Below the pieces are notes generated by a model. The model was not told where the DNA came from and did not search any database. It worked only from the letters and a program-made list of their open reading frames with translations. The position numbers and the translations under genes are program-made. A DNA stretch of 64,000 nt, from NCBI RefSeq assembly GCF_000473325.1, contig NZ_KI421513.1:797217-861216 (forward strand). Reading direction: 5' to 3'. Below, one piece after another: positions 9,766 through 20,081 of this stretch (positions are counted from its first letter, which is position 1; each line of letters begins with the position of its first letter). The DNA is from Leisingera caerulea DSM 24564 (GTDB lineage: Bacteria > Pseudomonadota > Alphaproteobacteria > Rhodobacterales > Rhodobacteraceae).

Positions 9766-9790
9766 GGCAGGACACTCGCAGGGAGATGCC

Positions 9791-9820
9791 AAACCCGCCG
9801 CTCAAACGCGGCGGGTTTTC
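9791..9820 (+). terminator. Rho-independent terminator of ilvD
   Basis: An 11-bp stem (AAACCCGCCGC at 9791-9801 and GCGGCGGGTTT at 9808-9818) with a six-base loop runs into a TTTTCTTTT tract, 26 bp after the ilvD stop. Confidence 0.9.
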
Positions 9821-10109
9821 TTTTGCGTCCCGCGCCTGAGACCGCTTCTCAGCAAACTTCCTTCATCCGCAAAGCTCTCCCGCCCCAGCTATGGCCCGCT
9901 GGCTGACGCCAGCACGCCAAGCCGCGTTGGGCCAAGCGCCGTGCTGACGCACGGCGCGCCTCCGGCGGGAGTATTTGGGCAAAGGTGAAGCCGGATGGCC
10001 AATTGCAGCACCCGCCCGCGCCGCGCCAGCGGCGCCGGGCCCAAGGCTTGGCGCGGCATCTTCGATGCTGCGCCACAGGCGCGGGAGCTCCCGTTGCGCC
10101 CCGGCCCGG
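9821..10109. other. Gene-free intergenic region with one repeat element
   Basis: This stretch between the ilvD terminator and the sulfotransferase stop codon has no supportable gene. It holds the hairpin plus 'CTCCGGCGGGAGTATTT' repeat (9938-9990) and otherwise only GC-rich sequence with short self-complementary pieces. Confidence 0.6.
9938..9990 (+). repeat. Intergenic hairpin plus 'CGGCGGGAGTATTT' element, copy 2
   Basis: A perfect 7-bp hairpin (GCCGTGC, loop TGAC, GCACGGC at 9938-9955) is followed directly by GCGCCTCCGGCGGGAGTATT, then TGGGCAAAGGTGAAG. The same hairpin-plus-tail order is seen at 4399-4450. No rightward gene follows, so here it is not a ribosome-binding site. Confidence 0.55.
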
Positions 10110-10928
10110 CTACTCCCCCAGCTTGGCGTGCACCTCGTCCAGGTCGATCTCGCCCACCGGCATCTTGTTGGCCGGGTTCTCGAAATCATATTTGAACAGC
10201 TCGAAATCGCGCTTGTAGATCTCATAGACCAGATGCATCGAGAGGTCGTCGAAGTAATCCTCCACCGGGTGCGCCCGCTTGGGGCCGTGGCCTTCGCTTT
10301 CGTTGAAGCGCGGAATTGCGGCGAGGTCGACGGCATGCGGTGTCTCGATCGCGTCCAGCACCTGCTGCATCCCGTCGTTGAAAGCCTCGGTCCAGAAGAT
10401 CCGGTTGTAGCGCCCGCCGTTCAGGATGAAGGTCGACACATGCCCGGACATCGCCGACCAGTGGATGTCCGGGTCCATCGGGCGGCGCCAGCGGATGGTG
10501 TCGCGCACGAACAGCAGGAACCGGCGGAAGCTGGCGATCTGGTCGAACTCCTGCTTGCCGTCGTCGCCGCCGACCTCGATCCCGTATTCATAGACCAGCT
10601 TCGGCACCAGGTTGCCGCGGTAGCGGCGGCCGTTGCGCTGGATGCCGCAGATCTTGTCGAAAAAGGAGCTGAGGATGCGGGTATAGGGGTTGCGCACGCA
10701 GGTGAAGGCATAGGCCCGCTGCCCCTGCACATTGCGGGTGATCGGCTTTTGGCTGTGCTCCAGCGCCCATTTGTGCAGGCCGTCCTCGGCGTCGTGGATG
10801 TCACCGTCAAAGAACCGCCCGTGATCGGAGTAATAGAGGATCTGCCCGATCGTCGAGCAGGCGCATTTCGGCACAACCCTGTAGACCACGCTTTCACTTT
10901 CCGTCATCCAGGTGCCGGGAAACCCCAT
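10110..10928 (-). CDS. Sulfotransferase family 2 protein
   Basis: The 272-residue protein has the two PAPS-binding signatures of the family. The 5'-phosphosulfate loop is VPKCACSTIGQIL near residue 20, and the 3'-phosphate motif is CVRNPYTRILSSFF near residue 78. It has no signal peptide, so it acts in the cytoplasm or at its membrane face, moving sulfate from PAPS to a carbohydrate-like acceptor. It diverges from a GT14-type glycosyltransferase gene (11072), which suggests the pair builds a sulfated surface glycan. The ATG at 10928 has GAGGG upstream. The acceptor is unknown. Confidence 0.85.
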   Translation of the reverse strand: MGFPGTWMTESESVVYRVVPKCACSTIGQILYYSDHGRFFDGDIHDAEDGLHKWALEHSQKPITRNVQGQRAYAFTCVRNPYTRILSSFFDKICGIQRNGRRYRGNLVPKLVYEYGIEVGGDDGKQEFDQIASFRRFLLFVRDTIRWRRPMDPDIHWSAMSGHVSTFILNGGRYNRIFWTEAFNDGMQQVLDAIETPHAVDLAAIPRFNESEGHGPKRAHPVEDYFDDLSMHLVYEIYKRDFELFKYDFENPANKMPVGEIDLDEVHAKLGE

Positions 10929-11071
10929 CTGCTGCCCTCATTTGCTTCTTGCGCTGTGTTCCAGCACTAATCGCATATGTTTACCCAAACGGGAACTATC
11001 TGGTTTATTCGTACTCTCAGCCCGCTTATCAAGAGAAACAATCAGGCAAGACAAGGCGCTCCGTCCCTCCT

Positions 11072-12649
11072 ATGGCGAAAATCGCATATATCCTGCTCTG
11101 CCACAAAGACCCCGAGGCAATTATCCAGCAGGCTGAACAGCTGACTGCGGCCGGCGACTACATGGCAATTCACTTCGACGGGCGGGCAGCGGCGGAAGAC
11201 TATCAGCGGATCCGGGCAGAGCTGGCCGGCAACCCCAATGTGGCGTTTGCCGGAAAGCGGATCAAATGCGGCTGGGGGGAATGGTCGCTGGTGCAGGCCA
11301 CCCTGCAGGCGCTGCGCAGCGCAGTGGAGGAGTTTCCGCGCGCCACCCATTTCTACATGCTGTCGGGCGATTGCATGGCGGTGAAGACGGCGGAATATGC
11401 CCGCCGCTTCCTCGACGAGCACGATAAAGACTTCATTGAGAGCTTCGATTTCTTCGAAAGCGACTGGATCAAGACCGGCATGAAGGAAGACCGGCTGATC
11501 TACCGGCACTTTTTCAATGAGCGCAAGCACAAGCAGCTGTTTTACTGGAGCCACGGGCTGCAGAAACGGCTGGGGCTGCAACGCGGGATACCGTCCGATA
11601 TACAGGTGCAGATCGGCAGCCAGTGGTGGTGCCTGCGCCGCCGCACGGTGGAGTGGATCCTGAAGTTCATCCGCAAGCGCCGCGACGTGATACGCTTCTT
11701 CCGCACCACCTGGATTCCGGATGAGACGTTTTTTCAGACCCTGGTGCGCCACCTGGTCCCTGAGGCGGAAATCGAAAGCCGCACCCTCACGTTCCTGATG
11801 TTCACCGACTACGGGATGCCGGTGAATTTCTACAACGACCACTATGATCTGTTGCTGAGCCAGGACTTTTTGTTTGCCCGCAAGATCAGCCCAGGCGCCA
11901 AGGAGCTGAAATCACGCCTGGGACGGCTTTATGCGGCGCAAGGCGCCGACTTCCAGATCTCCAACGAGGGCCGCAGCCTGTACAGATTCCTGGCCCAGCG
12001 CGGCCGCATCGGGCGCCGCTTTGCGCCGCGGTTCTGGGAAACCGAAAGCACCCTGGGGCGCGAGCGTGAACTGCTGATCGTGGTCTGCAAGAAATGGCAC
12101 GTTGCCAAGCGGCTGCTGGGGCAGATCCGCCAGGTGACAAACATCCCCGCCATTGAGTATCTGTTCAACGAAGAAGACACCGCCCTGCCCGACCTTGGCG
12201 GCATCCAGGCAGCGCTGATGAAGCGCACCCGCCACCGCCGGGCGCTGGTGCGGATGCTGTTCGAATACTACGGGACGGATCAGCTGATTATCTGCCTGGA
12301 CCCTGCTGCCATCGACCTGATGAATGATTTCCATTCCGACCGCTCCTCGACCCGGTTCCTGCATATTGAGTGCGCGTTCAGCGACGACTACCTGATCGGC
12401 CATGCGCACCGGGTTGGCCTCGCGGGCGAGCGCACGCCGCAGTTGACGCTGGAACGGCTGCTGCCGACGATCCGGAACGATATCCTGCACGAAAGCGACC
12501 GCATTCGGGATGCGGGCTACAGCCAGCTGTATCACCTGCGCGAGGGGGCCAGCCCGGAGGAAAACGCAAGTCAGCTCAGCGGTTTCCTGAATGTGTCCGG
12601 CGGCAAGGCGATGGAGATTGCCGCAACCCGCTGCCTGTTTGACGACTGA
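11072..12649 (+). CDS. GT14-type (core-2/I-branching) glycosyltransferase with extra C-terminal domain (DUF5928-like)
   Basis: The 525-residue protein starts MAKIAYILLCHKDPEAIIQQ, the first strand of the core-2/I-branching beta-1,6-N-acetylglucosaminyltransferase fold. It continues with IKCGWGEWSLVQATLQAL, FYMLSGDCMAVKTAEY, and QIGSQWWCLRRRTVEWIL, all in GT14 order. Residues after about 330 form a second domain (ELLIVVCKKWHVAKRLL onward) that looks like a P-loop-free, sulfotransferase-sized alpha/beta module and is probably the DUF5928-type extension; I know it only by position. It probably adds a branch sugar to a surface polysaccharide. The in-frame region before 11072 lacks good coding character. 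It is divergent from the sulfotransferase gene with a 143-bp gap. Confidence 0.75.
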   Translation: MAKIAYILLCHKDPEAIIQQAEQLTAAGDYMAIHFDGRAAAEDYQRIRAELAGNPNVAFAGKRIKCGWGEWSLVQATLQALRSAVEEFPRATHFYMLSGDCMAVKTAEYARRFLDEHDKDFIESFDFFESDWIKTGMKEDRLIYRHFFNERKHKQLFYWSHGLQKRLGLQRGIPSDIQVQIGSQWWCLRRRTVEWILKFIRKRRDVIRFFRTTWIPDETFFQTLVRHLVPEAEIESRTLTFLMFTDYGMPVNFYNDHYDLLLSQDFLFARKISPGAKELKSRLGRLYAAQGADFQISNEGRSLYRFLAQRGRIGRRFAPRFWETESTLGRERELLIVVCKKWHVAKRLLGQIRQVTNIPAIEYLFNEEDTALPDLGGIQAALMKRTRHRRALVRMLFEYYGTDQLIICLDPAAIDLMNDFHSDRSSTRFLHIECAFSDDYLIGHAHRVGLAGERTPQLTLERLLPTIRNDILHESDRIRDAGYSQLYHLREGASPEENASQLSGFLNVSGGKAMEIAATRCLFDD

Positions 12650-12770
12650 GGCGGCTGCCGCGCATGCAACGGCAAGAGATTGACAAGCCGCAACCTGTGG
12701 CCTCGTCATGGGCCGGTGAAAGGGGCCGCCCGGCGCTGATCAGCAACCCGAACAGCAAAAGGGGTAAAGG

Positions 12771-14174
12771 ATGGCAGACCAGGCAGAACGCAAGGCCGTC
12801 TTCCTGACCGGCAGCCTGATGCGGCATGTCACCCGCATGTCGCTGACGGCCAGCATCGGGCTGATGGCGATGTTTGCGGTCGATTTCGTCGACATGGCCT
12901 TTATCGCCATGCTGGGCAATGACGCGCTGGCGGCTGCGGTGGGCTATGCGGGCACCCTGCTGTTCTTCACCAATTCGATCAATATCGGGCTGTCAATTGC
13001 CGCAGGCTCCTTGGTGGCGCGGGAGTTGGGGGCGGGCCGGCCGGATCAGGCCCGGCATTACGCCACCAGCGTCGCGGCTATTGGCGTTCTGACGGGGCTG
13101 GTGATGCCGGTCGTTGTGCTGGCCTATCTGGAGCAGATCCTGACGCTGCTCGGTGCGCAGGACGAGGTGCTGAGGCGGGCGATGCGCTATGTCTGGATCA
13201 TCCTGCCAACGATGTGGGTAATGGCGCTGGCGATGACCGGCATGGCGGTGCTCCGCGCCCATGGCGACGCACGCCGCTCGATGGTGGCGACGCTTTACGG
13301 CGGCGGGCTGAACGCGGTGCTGGACCCGCTGCTGATCTTTGGCCTGGGGCTGGGGCTGGACGGGGCGGCCATCGCCTCTGTGCTGGCCCGGGCCTGCATG
13401 CTCGGCGCTGCCTTTTGGCCCGCTATCCGGGTGCACCGGGGGTTCATGCGGCCTGCGTTCGGGCAGATTGCCGGCGATCTGCGGGCGATCCGGTCGATTG
13501 CGGTGCCGGCGGTGCTGACCAATATCGCCACGCCGGTCGGCAATGCCATTGTGCTGCGCGAGATCGCCCAGTTCGGCACTGAAGCGGTGGCCGGCATGGC
13601 GGTGATCGGCCGCCTGATGCCGGTGGCGTTCTCGGTGATCTTTGCGCTGTCGGGCGCCATTGGCCCGATCATCGGCCAGAACTTCGGCGCCGGGCAGTTC
13701 GCCCGCGTCCGCCAGGCCTTTGCGGCCGGAATTACCTTTACCGCTGTTTACGTGCTGCTGATGGCCGTCGTGCTGTTTGCGCTCAGGGTGCCGATAGCCG
13801 ATCTGTTCTCAGCCACCGGGGAGACCCGCAGGCTGATCTACCTGTTCTGCGGGCCGCTGGCGCTGGCCTATTTCTTCAACGGGGTGATCTTTGTCGAGAA
13901 CGCCAGCTTCAACAACCTGGGCAGGCCAGTCTATTCCACCTGGATCAACTGGGGCCGCCACACCCTGGGCACCTGGCCGCTGGCGGTGCTGGGCGGCCAC
14001 TTGGCCGGTGCGCCGGGGGTGCTTCTGGGCCAGGCCGCAGGCGGGATGATCTTTGCCGGGCTTGGCGGGCTTCTGGTGCACAGGGTGCTGGCGGGCCTCA
14101 CCCGGCCTGCCCCGGTCGATGCCTTTGCGCCGCAGAACCGGTTGCACGCCCTGCTGGGCCGCCGCGGCTGGTAG
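12771..14174 (+). CDS. MATE-family multidrug/metabolite efflux protein
   Basis: The 467-residue membrane protein has twelve helices in two MatE halves. Features include FAVDFVDMAFIAMLGNDALAAAVGYA in helices 1-2 and GTEAVAGMAVIGRLMPVAFSVIFALSGAIGPIIGQNFGAG at the start of the second half, which are typical NorM/DinF-type motifs. It should exchange cationic or organic compounds for Na+ or H+ across the inner membrane. The ATG at 12771 follows AAAGG. It follows the glycosyltransferase gene by 121 bp and may be cotranscribed. It ends five bases from the convergent LysR stop. Confidence 0.9.
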   Translation: MADQAERKAVFLTGSLMRHVTRMSLTASIGLMAMFAVDFVDMAFIAMLGNDALAAAVGYAGTLLFFTNSINIGLSIAAGSLVARELGAGRPDQARHYATSVAAIGVLTGLVMPVVVLAYLEQILTLLGAQDEVLRRAMRYVWIILPTMWVMALAMTGMAVLRAHGDARRSMVATLYGGGLNAVLDPLLIFGLGLGLDGAAIASVLARACMLGAAFWPAIRVHRGFMRPAFGQIAGDLRAIRSIAVPAVLTNIATPVGNAIVLREIAQFGTEAVAGMAVIGRLMPVAFSVIFALSGAIGPIIGQNFGAGQFARVRQAFAAGITFTAVYVLLMAVVLFALRVPIADLFSATGETRRLIYLFCGPLALAYFFNGVIFVENASFNNLGRPVYSTWINWGRHTLGTWPLAVLGGHLAGAPGVLLGQAAGGMIFAGLGGLLVHRVLAGLTRPAPVDAFAPQNRLHALLGRRGW

Positions 14175-14179
14175 CGCCG

Positions 14180-15112
14180 CTACAGCCTGCCGGCCACTGC
14201 CAAGTGCTCGGCAATCCAGTCGAACACCAGGCTGGGCCCCTGCAGGCGGCTGGAATAGTCGCGCGACATCACATAGCCGGCATCGCTTGCCACCACATCC
14301 GGCACCGCCTGCACCAGCGCGCCGCTCTGCAGCAGCCGGTCGATCAGCCCCAGCCAGCCCAGCGCAATGCCGTCGCCGGACACCGCCGACTGAACCACCA
14401 TGTCGTAGTTGTTGAAACTGATGTAATGCTTCGACCGCTCCCCCGTGATGCCCAGGCGGTCGAACCACCCCTGCCAGGTCTGCCACTCTGCCGAGGCCGG
14501 TTTCGACAGGCTGAGCAGCTGGCAATCCAGCAGGCCGGCGGCCGAGGACACCGGGCCGTGCCGTTCCAGATAGGCCGGGCTGCACACCGCCCCGACCCGC
14601 TCCTGCAGCAGCATCACGTCACCGCCGCCCATGCTGCTGCGCGGGCCGACGTGAATCTTGATATCGCAATCCTCGCCGTAATCATCCGGCGGCACCTGGC
14701 TGGCCAGGATCTGGATCTCGATCTCATCCCCCAGCTCCGCCCGCAGATGCGACAGCCGCGGCAGCAGCCAGAAGCTGGCAAAGGCAAAATCCGCCGAAAT
14801 CCGCACCCTCGGCCGGGACTTGCGCTCCAGCAGCGACGCCAGGGAATTGCCGATTTGCGTCATCGCCGGGCGCACCACATTGAGCAGCCGCACACCTTCG
14901 TTTGTCAGCGACACGCCGCGGTGCTCGCGCCGGAACAGGGCAATGCCCAATTCGGTCTCAAGCCCTTTGATCTTCTGTGAAACAGCCGACTGCGTCAGCC
15001 CCAGCGCCTCTGCCGCGCCAGTGAAGTTGCCATGCCGCGCCACCAGGTCGAACGTGTGAAGCGCGACCAGGTTGTAGCTGAGCTTCCTATTAATGCTGCT
15101 AATGTCATCCAT
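14180..15112 (-). CDS. LysR-family transcriptional regulator
   Basis: The 310-residue protein has the LysR winged HTH at residues 18-75 (LHTFDLVARHGNFTGAAEALGLTQSAVSQKIKGLETELGIALFRR) and a PBP2-type effector domain after residue 100, starting RVRISADFAFASFWLLPRL as in the GcvA-like subgroup. It is divergent from the Tat-exported solute-binding protein gene at 15465, so that gene is its most likely target. The 352-bp gap between them has a perfect 8-bp inverted repeat. The ligand is unknown. Confidence 0.9.
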   Translation of the reverse strand: MDDISSINRKLSYNLVALHTFDLVARHGNFTGAAEALGLTQSAVSQKIKGLETELGIALFRREHRGVSLTNEGVRLLNVVRPAMTQIGNSLASLLERKSRPRVRISADFAFASFWLLPRLSHLRAELGDEIEIQILASQVPPDDYGEDCDIKIHVGPRSSMGGGDVMLLQERVGAVCSPAYLERHGPVSSAAGLLDCQLLSLSKPASAEWQTWQGWFDRLGITGERSKHYISFNNYDMVVQSAVSGDGIALGWLGLIDRLLQSGALVQAVPDVVASDAGYVMSRDYSSRLQGPSLVFDWIAEHLAVAGRL

Positions 15113-15464
15113 AAATAATTGCTTACTGCAAAAGGCAGAGTTTTTATAACAGAAAAGCCCTGCGCAAATTCTGTTAAGGCCGCGCCCCCCGGCGGCAGCA
15201 ACCGGCAGATCACAGGAAGCAGGGATACCGGATGTCAGTTAATCCTCATCTGACGGAGCTGCCGGCCGGAAAATTCGGCTGGGGCATTTGGCAGGGTTTC
15301 GACCGGATCGCCGCCATCTCATCCAGGTGTCTGATTGGCAGACCGGCGGTCTGCCCTGAGGCCTCGCCGGACCGATCGGGCGCGCTGCGCAACCATCCAG
15401 CACTTTACAAGCTTCACCGCTGCTTCATGCTAGGGGCAGATGTGTTCAACCGAAGGACCAGACA
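15113..15464. other. Divergent promoter region of the LysR and solute-binding protein genes
   Basis: The 352-bp region is AT-rich next to the LysR start. It contains an inverted repeat, TAACAGAA (15147-15154) and TTCTGTTA (15169-15176), separated by 14 bp, and the A+T stretch TTTTTATAAC. The right-hand 200 bp show no further motif or convincing gene. Just before the ATG at 15465 is the ribosome-binding site AAGGA. Confidence 0.6.
15147..15176. promoter_or_regulatory. Candidate LysR operator (8-bp inverted repeat)
   Basis: The arms TAACAGAA and TTCTGTTA are perfectly complementary with 14 bp between them, 35 bp upstream of the LysR start. LysR proteins usually bind dyads near their own divergent promoter. 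The spacing is larger than the common T-N11-A box, so the assignment is tentative. Confidence 0.4.
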
Positions 15465-17117
15465 ATGACCAAATACTACAACAGGGAAACCTTCCACCCC
15501 GCGGTGCGGATGCATGCCAGGGAAGTTGCGCAACACAAACTGGACCGGCGTGAGTTCCTGAGCCGCGCAACCGCGCTGGGTGTGACCGCCTCTGCCGCCT
15601 ATGGCATGATCGGCCTCAGCCAGCCGGTGCAAGCAGCCGCCAATGTCCAGGAGGGCGGCACCATCCGCATCCAGCAAGTGGTGCGCGCATTGCTGGATCC
15701 GCCGCTGTTCAACTGGCCGCAGCTGGGCAATGTGGTGCGCGGCTATATGGAATACCTGGTGCAGTACAACGCCGACGGAACCTTTGAACCCCGGCTGCTG
15801 GAAAGCTGGGAAGTCAACGAGGACGCCACCGAGTACCTGCTGCATATCCGCCCCGGAGTGAACTGGAACGATGGGCGCGGCACCCTGACGGCCAAGGACG
15901 TGGCCTACAATTTTGCCCGCTGGTGCAATGGCAAATGGGAAGGCAACTCAATGGCGGCCCGTATGGGCTCCTTGCAGAACGAGGCTGGCGACGGCCCCGC
16001 CGAGGGCGCGCTGGAGGTGGTCGACGACCTGACCCTCAAGGTGAAGCTGACCCGCCCCGACATCACCATCATCCCGGCGGTGACCGAATACCCCGCCGCG
16101 ATCGTGCCGGACGGCTGGTCAGGCGACCCGGGCGCCGACCCGATCGGCACCGGCCCCTACAAGCTGGTTGAATACGAGGTCGGCGTGAAGGCGGTGCTGG
16201 AGAAGAACCCGGACCATGAATGGTGGGGTGAAGGCGCCCATTTGGACCGGATTGAGTTCATCGACTTCGGCACCGACGGCGCCACCCACCTGTCGGCGGC
16301 GGAGTCGGAAGAAATCGACATGACCTACGAAACCGTGGGCGAATATGTCGACATCTTCACCTCCATTGGCTGGAACGTCAGCGAGTCGGTCTCGGCCAAC
16401 ACCCTGGTGCTGCGCACCAACCGCAACGCCGAGGTGGACGGGAAACAGCCCTACGCCGACGCCCGCGTCCGCCGCGCTCTGGCGCTGGCCTGCGACAATG
16501 CGGTGCTGCTGGAACTCGGCTACGACGGCCGCGGCACCCTGGCCGAGAACCACCATGTCTGCCCGATCCACCCGGAATACGCCGATATCGGTGCGCCGGT
16601 ACGCGATGCAGACGCCGCGCGCCAGCTGATGGAGGAGGCCGGAATGCTCGATTTCGAGCACGAGCTGATCTCCATCGACGACGACTGGCGGCGCAATACC
16701 ACCGACGCCCTGGCGGCGCAGATGCGCGATGCAGGGCTCAAGGTCAAACGCACGGTGCTGCCCGGCAACACCTTCTGGAACGACTGGGACAAATACCCGT
16801 TCAGCTCAACTGACTGGGGCCACCGCCCGCTGGGGGTGCAGGTGCTGACGCTGGCCTACAAGACCGGGGTGGCCTGGAACGAAACCGGCCTCGCCAGTGC
16901 AGAGTTCGATTCCATGCTGGAAGCCGCCTCGGCCATTGCCGACGCCGACACCCGCCGCGGCCACATGGAAGGCATCGAGACGTTCTTGCGTGAGGACGGC
17001 ACCATCATCCAGCCCTACTGGCGCTCGCTCTACCGCCACGCCCGCCCGGGTGTGGTCGGCGCCGAAAGCCACCCGATCAACGAAATTCACGTGCACAAGC
17101 TGGCACTGGAAGCCTGA
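15465..17117 (+). CDS. Tat-exported ABC solute-binding protein, family 5 (peptide/nickel type)
   Basis: The 550-residue protein has a twin-arginine signal near residues 28-60: LDRREFLSRATALGVTASAA, followed by an Ala-rich cleavage region (PVQAAANVQ). The mature protein follows the SBP_bac_5 order, with PPLFNWPQLGNVVRGYMEYLVQYNADGTFEPRLLESWEV and GPYKLVEYEVGVKAVLEKNPD. These proteins capture peptides, nickel or other small ligands in the periplasm for an ABC permease. No permease or ATPase genes are adjacent, so it is an orphan here. It is probably regulated by the divergent LysR. Tat export is less common in this family and suggests folding with a cofactor or partner first. Confidence 0.88.
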   Translation: MTKYYNRETFHPAVRMHAREVAQHKLDRREFLSRATALGVTASAAYGMIGLSQPVQAAANVQEGGTIRIQQVVRALLDPPLFNWPQLGNVVRGYMEYLVQYNADGTFEPRLLESWEVNEDATEYLLHIRPGVNWNDGRGTLTAKDVAYNFARWCNGKWEGNSMAARMGSLQNEAGDGPAEGALEVVDDLTLKVKLTRPDITIIPAVTEYPAAIVPDGWSGDPGADPIGTGPYKLVEYEVGVKAVLEKNPDHEWWGEGAHLDRIEFIDFGTDGATHLSAAESEEIDMTYETVGEYVDIFTSIGWNVSESVSANTLVLRTNRNAEVDGKQPYADARVRRALALACDNAVLLELGYDGRGTLAENHHVCPIHPEYADIGAPVRDADAARQLMEEAGMLDFEHELISIDDDWRRNTTDALAAQMRDAGLKVKRTVLPGNTFWNDWDKYPFSSTDWGHRPLGVQVLTLAYKTGVAWNETGLASAEFDSMLEAASAIADADTRRGHMEGIETFLREDGTIIQPYWRSLYRHARPGVVGAESHPINEIHVHKLALEA

Positions 17118-17132
17118 TCGGGGCCTGCAATT

Positions 17133-17170
17133 GAAAGGGGCGCGTGCCAGACCCGGCGCGCGCCCCTTTC
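17133..17170. terminator. Bidirectional terminator between the solute-binding protein gene and gbcB
   Basis: A perfect 12-bp stem (GAAAGGGGCGCG at 17133-17144 and CGCGCCCCTTTC at 17159-17170) lies between two convergent genes. A-rich and T-rich arm ends give short U tracts in both directions. Confidence 0.75.
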
Positions 17171-17175
17171 TGTGG

Positions 17176-18261
17176 TCAGATCTCGACCTCAACCCAGCCA
17201 ATCGGATTGGAGCAGCAGGCCAGGATATACCCTGCCTCCACATCTTCTTCCGAGATGCCGCCGTTGTGGACCATATGCACATCGCCCGCGGTCTTCTTGA
17301 CCTTGCAGGTGCCGCAGATGCCGAAGGTGCAGCCCGACGGGATGTTGAGCCCCGATGCCTTGGCCACCGCCAGAACCGTGTCGGTTTCGGTGCAATTGGC
17401 AGTGACACCCGACGCGGCAAAGGTGATCTCGGCGGCTGCGGATTCCTCGGGAACCACATCGTCCAGCTCGGGCGCGTCTGCCTCGGTCTCCACCGGCGCG
17501 CCAAAGCTTTCCTGGTTGTAGTTCTCCATGTCGAAGCCCAGGCCGTTCAGCATGTCGCGCACCGCCTGCATGAACGGTTCGGGCCCGCAGCAGTAGACCT
17601 CGCGCTCCAGGTAATCACCGGCGATCAGGCCCAGCATGATCTGGTTCAGCTGCCCGCGGTAGCCGGTCCAGACCTGATAGGGATCGTCCTCCTCCACCAC
17701 AAAGTTCAGCTTGATCCCTGGCACCCGCGACGCCATGCTTTCCAGCTGCTGACGCGCGATGATCTCGCTGGGCCGCTTGGCGCAGTTGATAAAGCAGACG
17801 TCCGGCGACTGGCCGCGGTCGAACAGGTACTGGGTCATCGACAGGCTGGGCGTGATGCCAGAGCCTGCGGAGATGAACAGGAACTTGCCGTTCGGGCGCT
17901 TGGGCAGCGTGAACACGCCTGCCGGGCCGGACGCCTTGAGGAACATGCCCGGGCGCAGGTTGTCCAGCATCCAGCGGGTGCCGATGCTGTCGGCCTGCGC
18001 CTTCACTGTGACCGAAATCGACAGCGGCCGCGAGGGCGAGGAGCTGATGGTGTAGGTCCGCCAGACGGTCCCGCCCGGCACCGGCAGCTCCAGCGTCAGA
18101 AACTGGCCCGGCTGATACTTGAACCACGCGCCGGAGGGCGCGCGGAAGCTGAAGGTGGCGGTGTTCGGCGCCTCCGGCACGACCGAGACGCATTCCAGCA
18201 TCTCGTCGTCCTTCCACGCCAGGGTTTCGTCCAGCGTCTCGAAATTGGCTTGCAGTCCCAT
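17176..18261 (-). CDS. gbcB: Ferredoxin-NAD(P)H reductase component, GbcB type
   Basis: The 361-residue protein has an FAD-binding barrel (WRTYTISSSP, the RxYS-like FAD motif, near residue 70), a NAD-binding domain (FISAGSGITPSLSM near residue 128; YCCGPEPFMQAVRDML near residue 220) and a C-terminal plant-type 2Fe-2S domain. The cluster cysteines are in CTFGICGTC and LACC. This order is that of GbcB, the electron-transfer partner of the Rieske betaine monooxygenase. It passes electrons from NADH to GbcA. It begins four bases after the gbcA stop, so the two are cotranscribed and lie under the same cobalamin riboswitch. Confidence 0.9.
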   Translation of the reverse strand: MGLQANFETLDETLAWKDDEMLECVSVVPEAPNTATFSFRAPSGAWFKYQPGQFLTLELPVPGGTVWRTYTISSSPSRPLSISVTVKAQADSIGTRWMLDNLRPGMFLKASGPAGVFTLPKRPNGKFLFISAGSGITPSLSMTQYLFDRGQSPDVCFINCAKRPSEIIARQQLESMASRVPGIKLNFVVEEDDPYQVWTGYRGQLNQIMLGLIAGDYLEREVYCCGPEPFMQAVRDMLNGLGFDMENYNQESFGAPVETEADAPELDDVVPEESAAAEITFAASGVTANCTETDTVLAVAKASGLNIPSGCTFGICGTCKVKKTAGDVHMVHNGGISEEDVEAGYILACCSNPIGWVEVEI

Positions 18262-18265
18262 GCCG

Positions 18266-19796
<1,531 letters not shown>

Positions 19797-20081
19797 GAGG
19801 CGCAAATTGCCCTAATCCCGGCGTAAGGGCGGAGACAAATCCGACCCGCCAAAACCGGAAAAAGACATGCATGTTTGCCGTGCCAGCAGGGACAGGGGTG
19901 TCCAGAATCTCAAACCGGCATCCGCCAGTCTGTTTGCGGCAAGCGCTTATCTTTCATGCGGTTAGGCGCCACCGGCCAATCCGAAGCGATTCGCAGGCAG
20001 CGTATCTTGCGCCGGCCTCTTGGAACGCGAAGCGCGATTAATTATATGCCGTATAGTTTTTTAAGAGCACAGGAGCGGCCG
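19797..20081. other. Divergent promoter region between the riboswitch and the DHFR-like gene
   Basis: This 285-bp region contains the unmarked promoter of the gbcAB transcript on the left and the promoter and operator of the rightward reductase gene on the right (20020-20055). No gene or further repeat is visible between them. Confidence 0.6.
20020..20055 (+). promoter_or_regulatory. Promoter and probable TetR operator of the DHFR-like/TetR operon
   Basis: A near-perfect 13-bp palindrome (TATATGCCGTATA, 20043-20055; one mismatched pair plus the central base) lies 27 bp upstream of the reductase start. It overlaps a possible -10 element (TTATAT at 20042-20047), which is 16 bp from a -35-like TTGGAA at 20020-20025. 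The TetR gene is the second gene of this operon, so autorepression is likely. Confidence 0.55.

Noticed and set aside
7744..9792. Long open frame (682 codons) antisense to ilvD
   Set aside because: It mirrors the codon phase of a highly conserved gene in high-GC DNA, has no family match and no ribosome-binding site. Such antisense frames are common artefacts.
10949..11071. N-terminal extension of the GT14-type gene
   Set aside because: The extra 41 residues have poor coding character, and the ATG at 11072 gives the family's normal first strand.
17133..17170. 12-bp inverted repeat as a regulatory operator
   Set aside because: It lies between two convergent genes with T/A-ended arms, so a bidirectional terminator explains it better.
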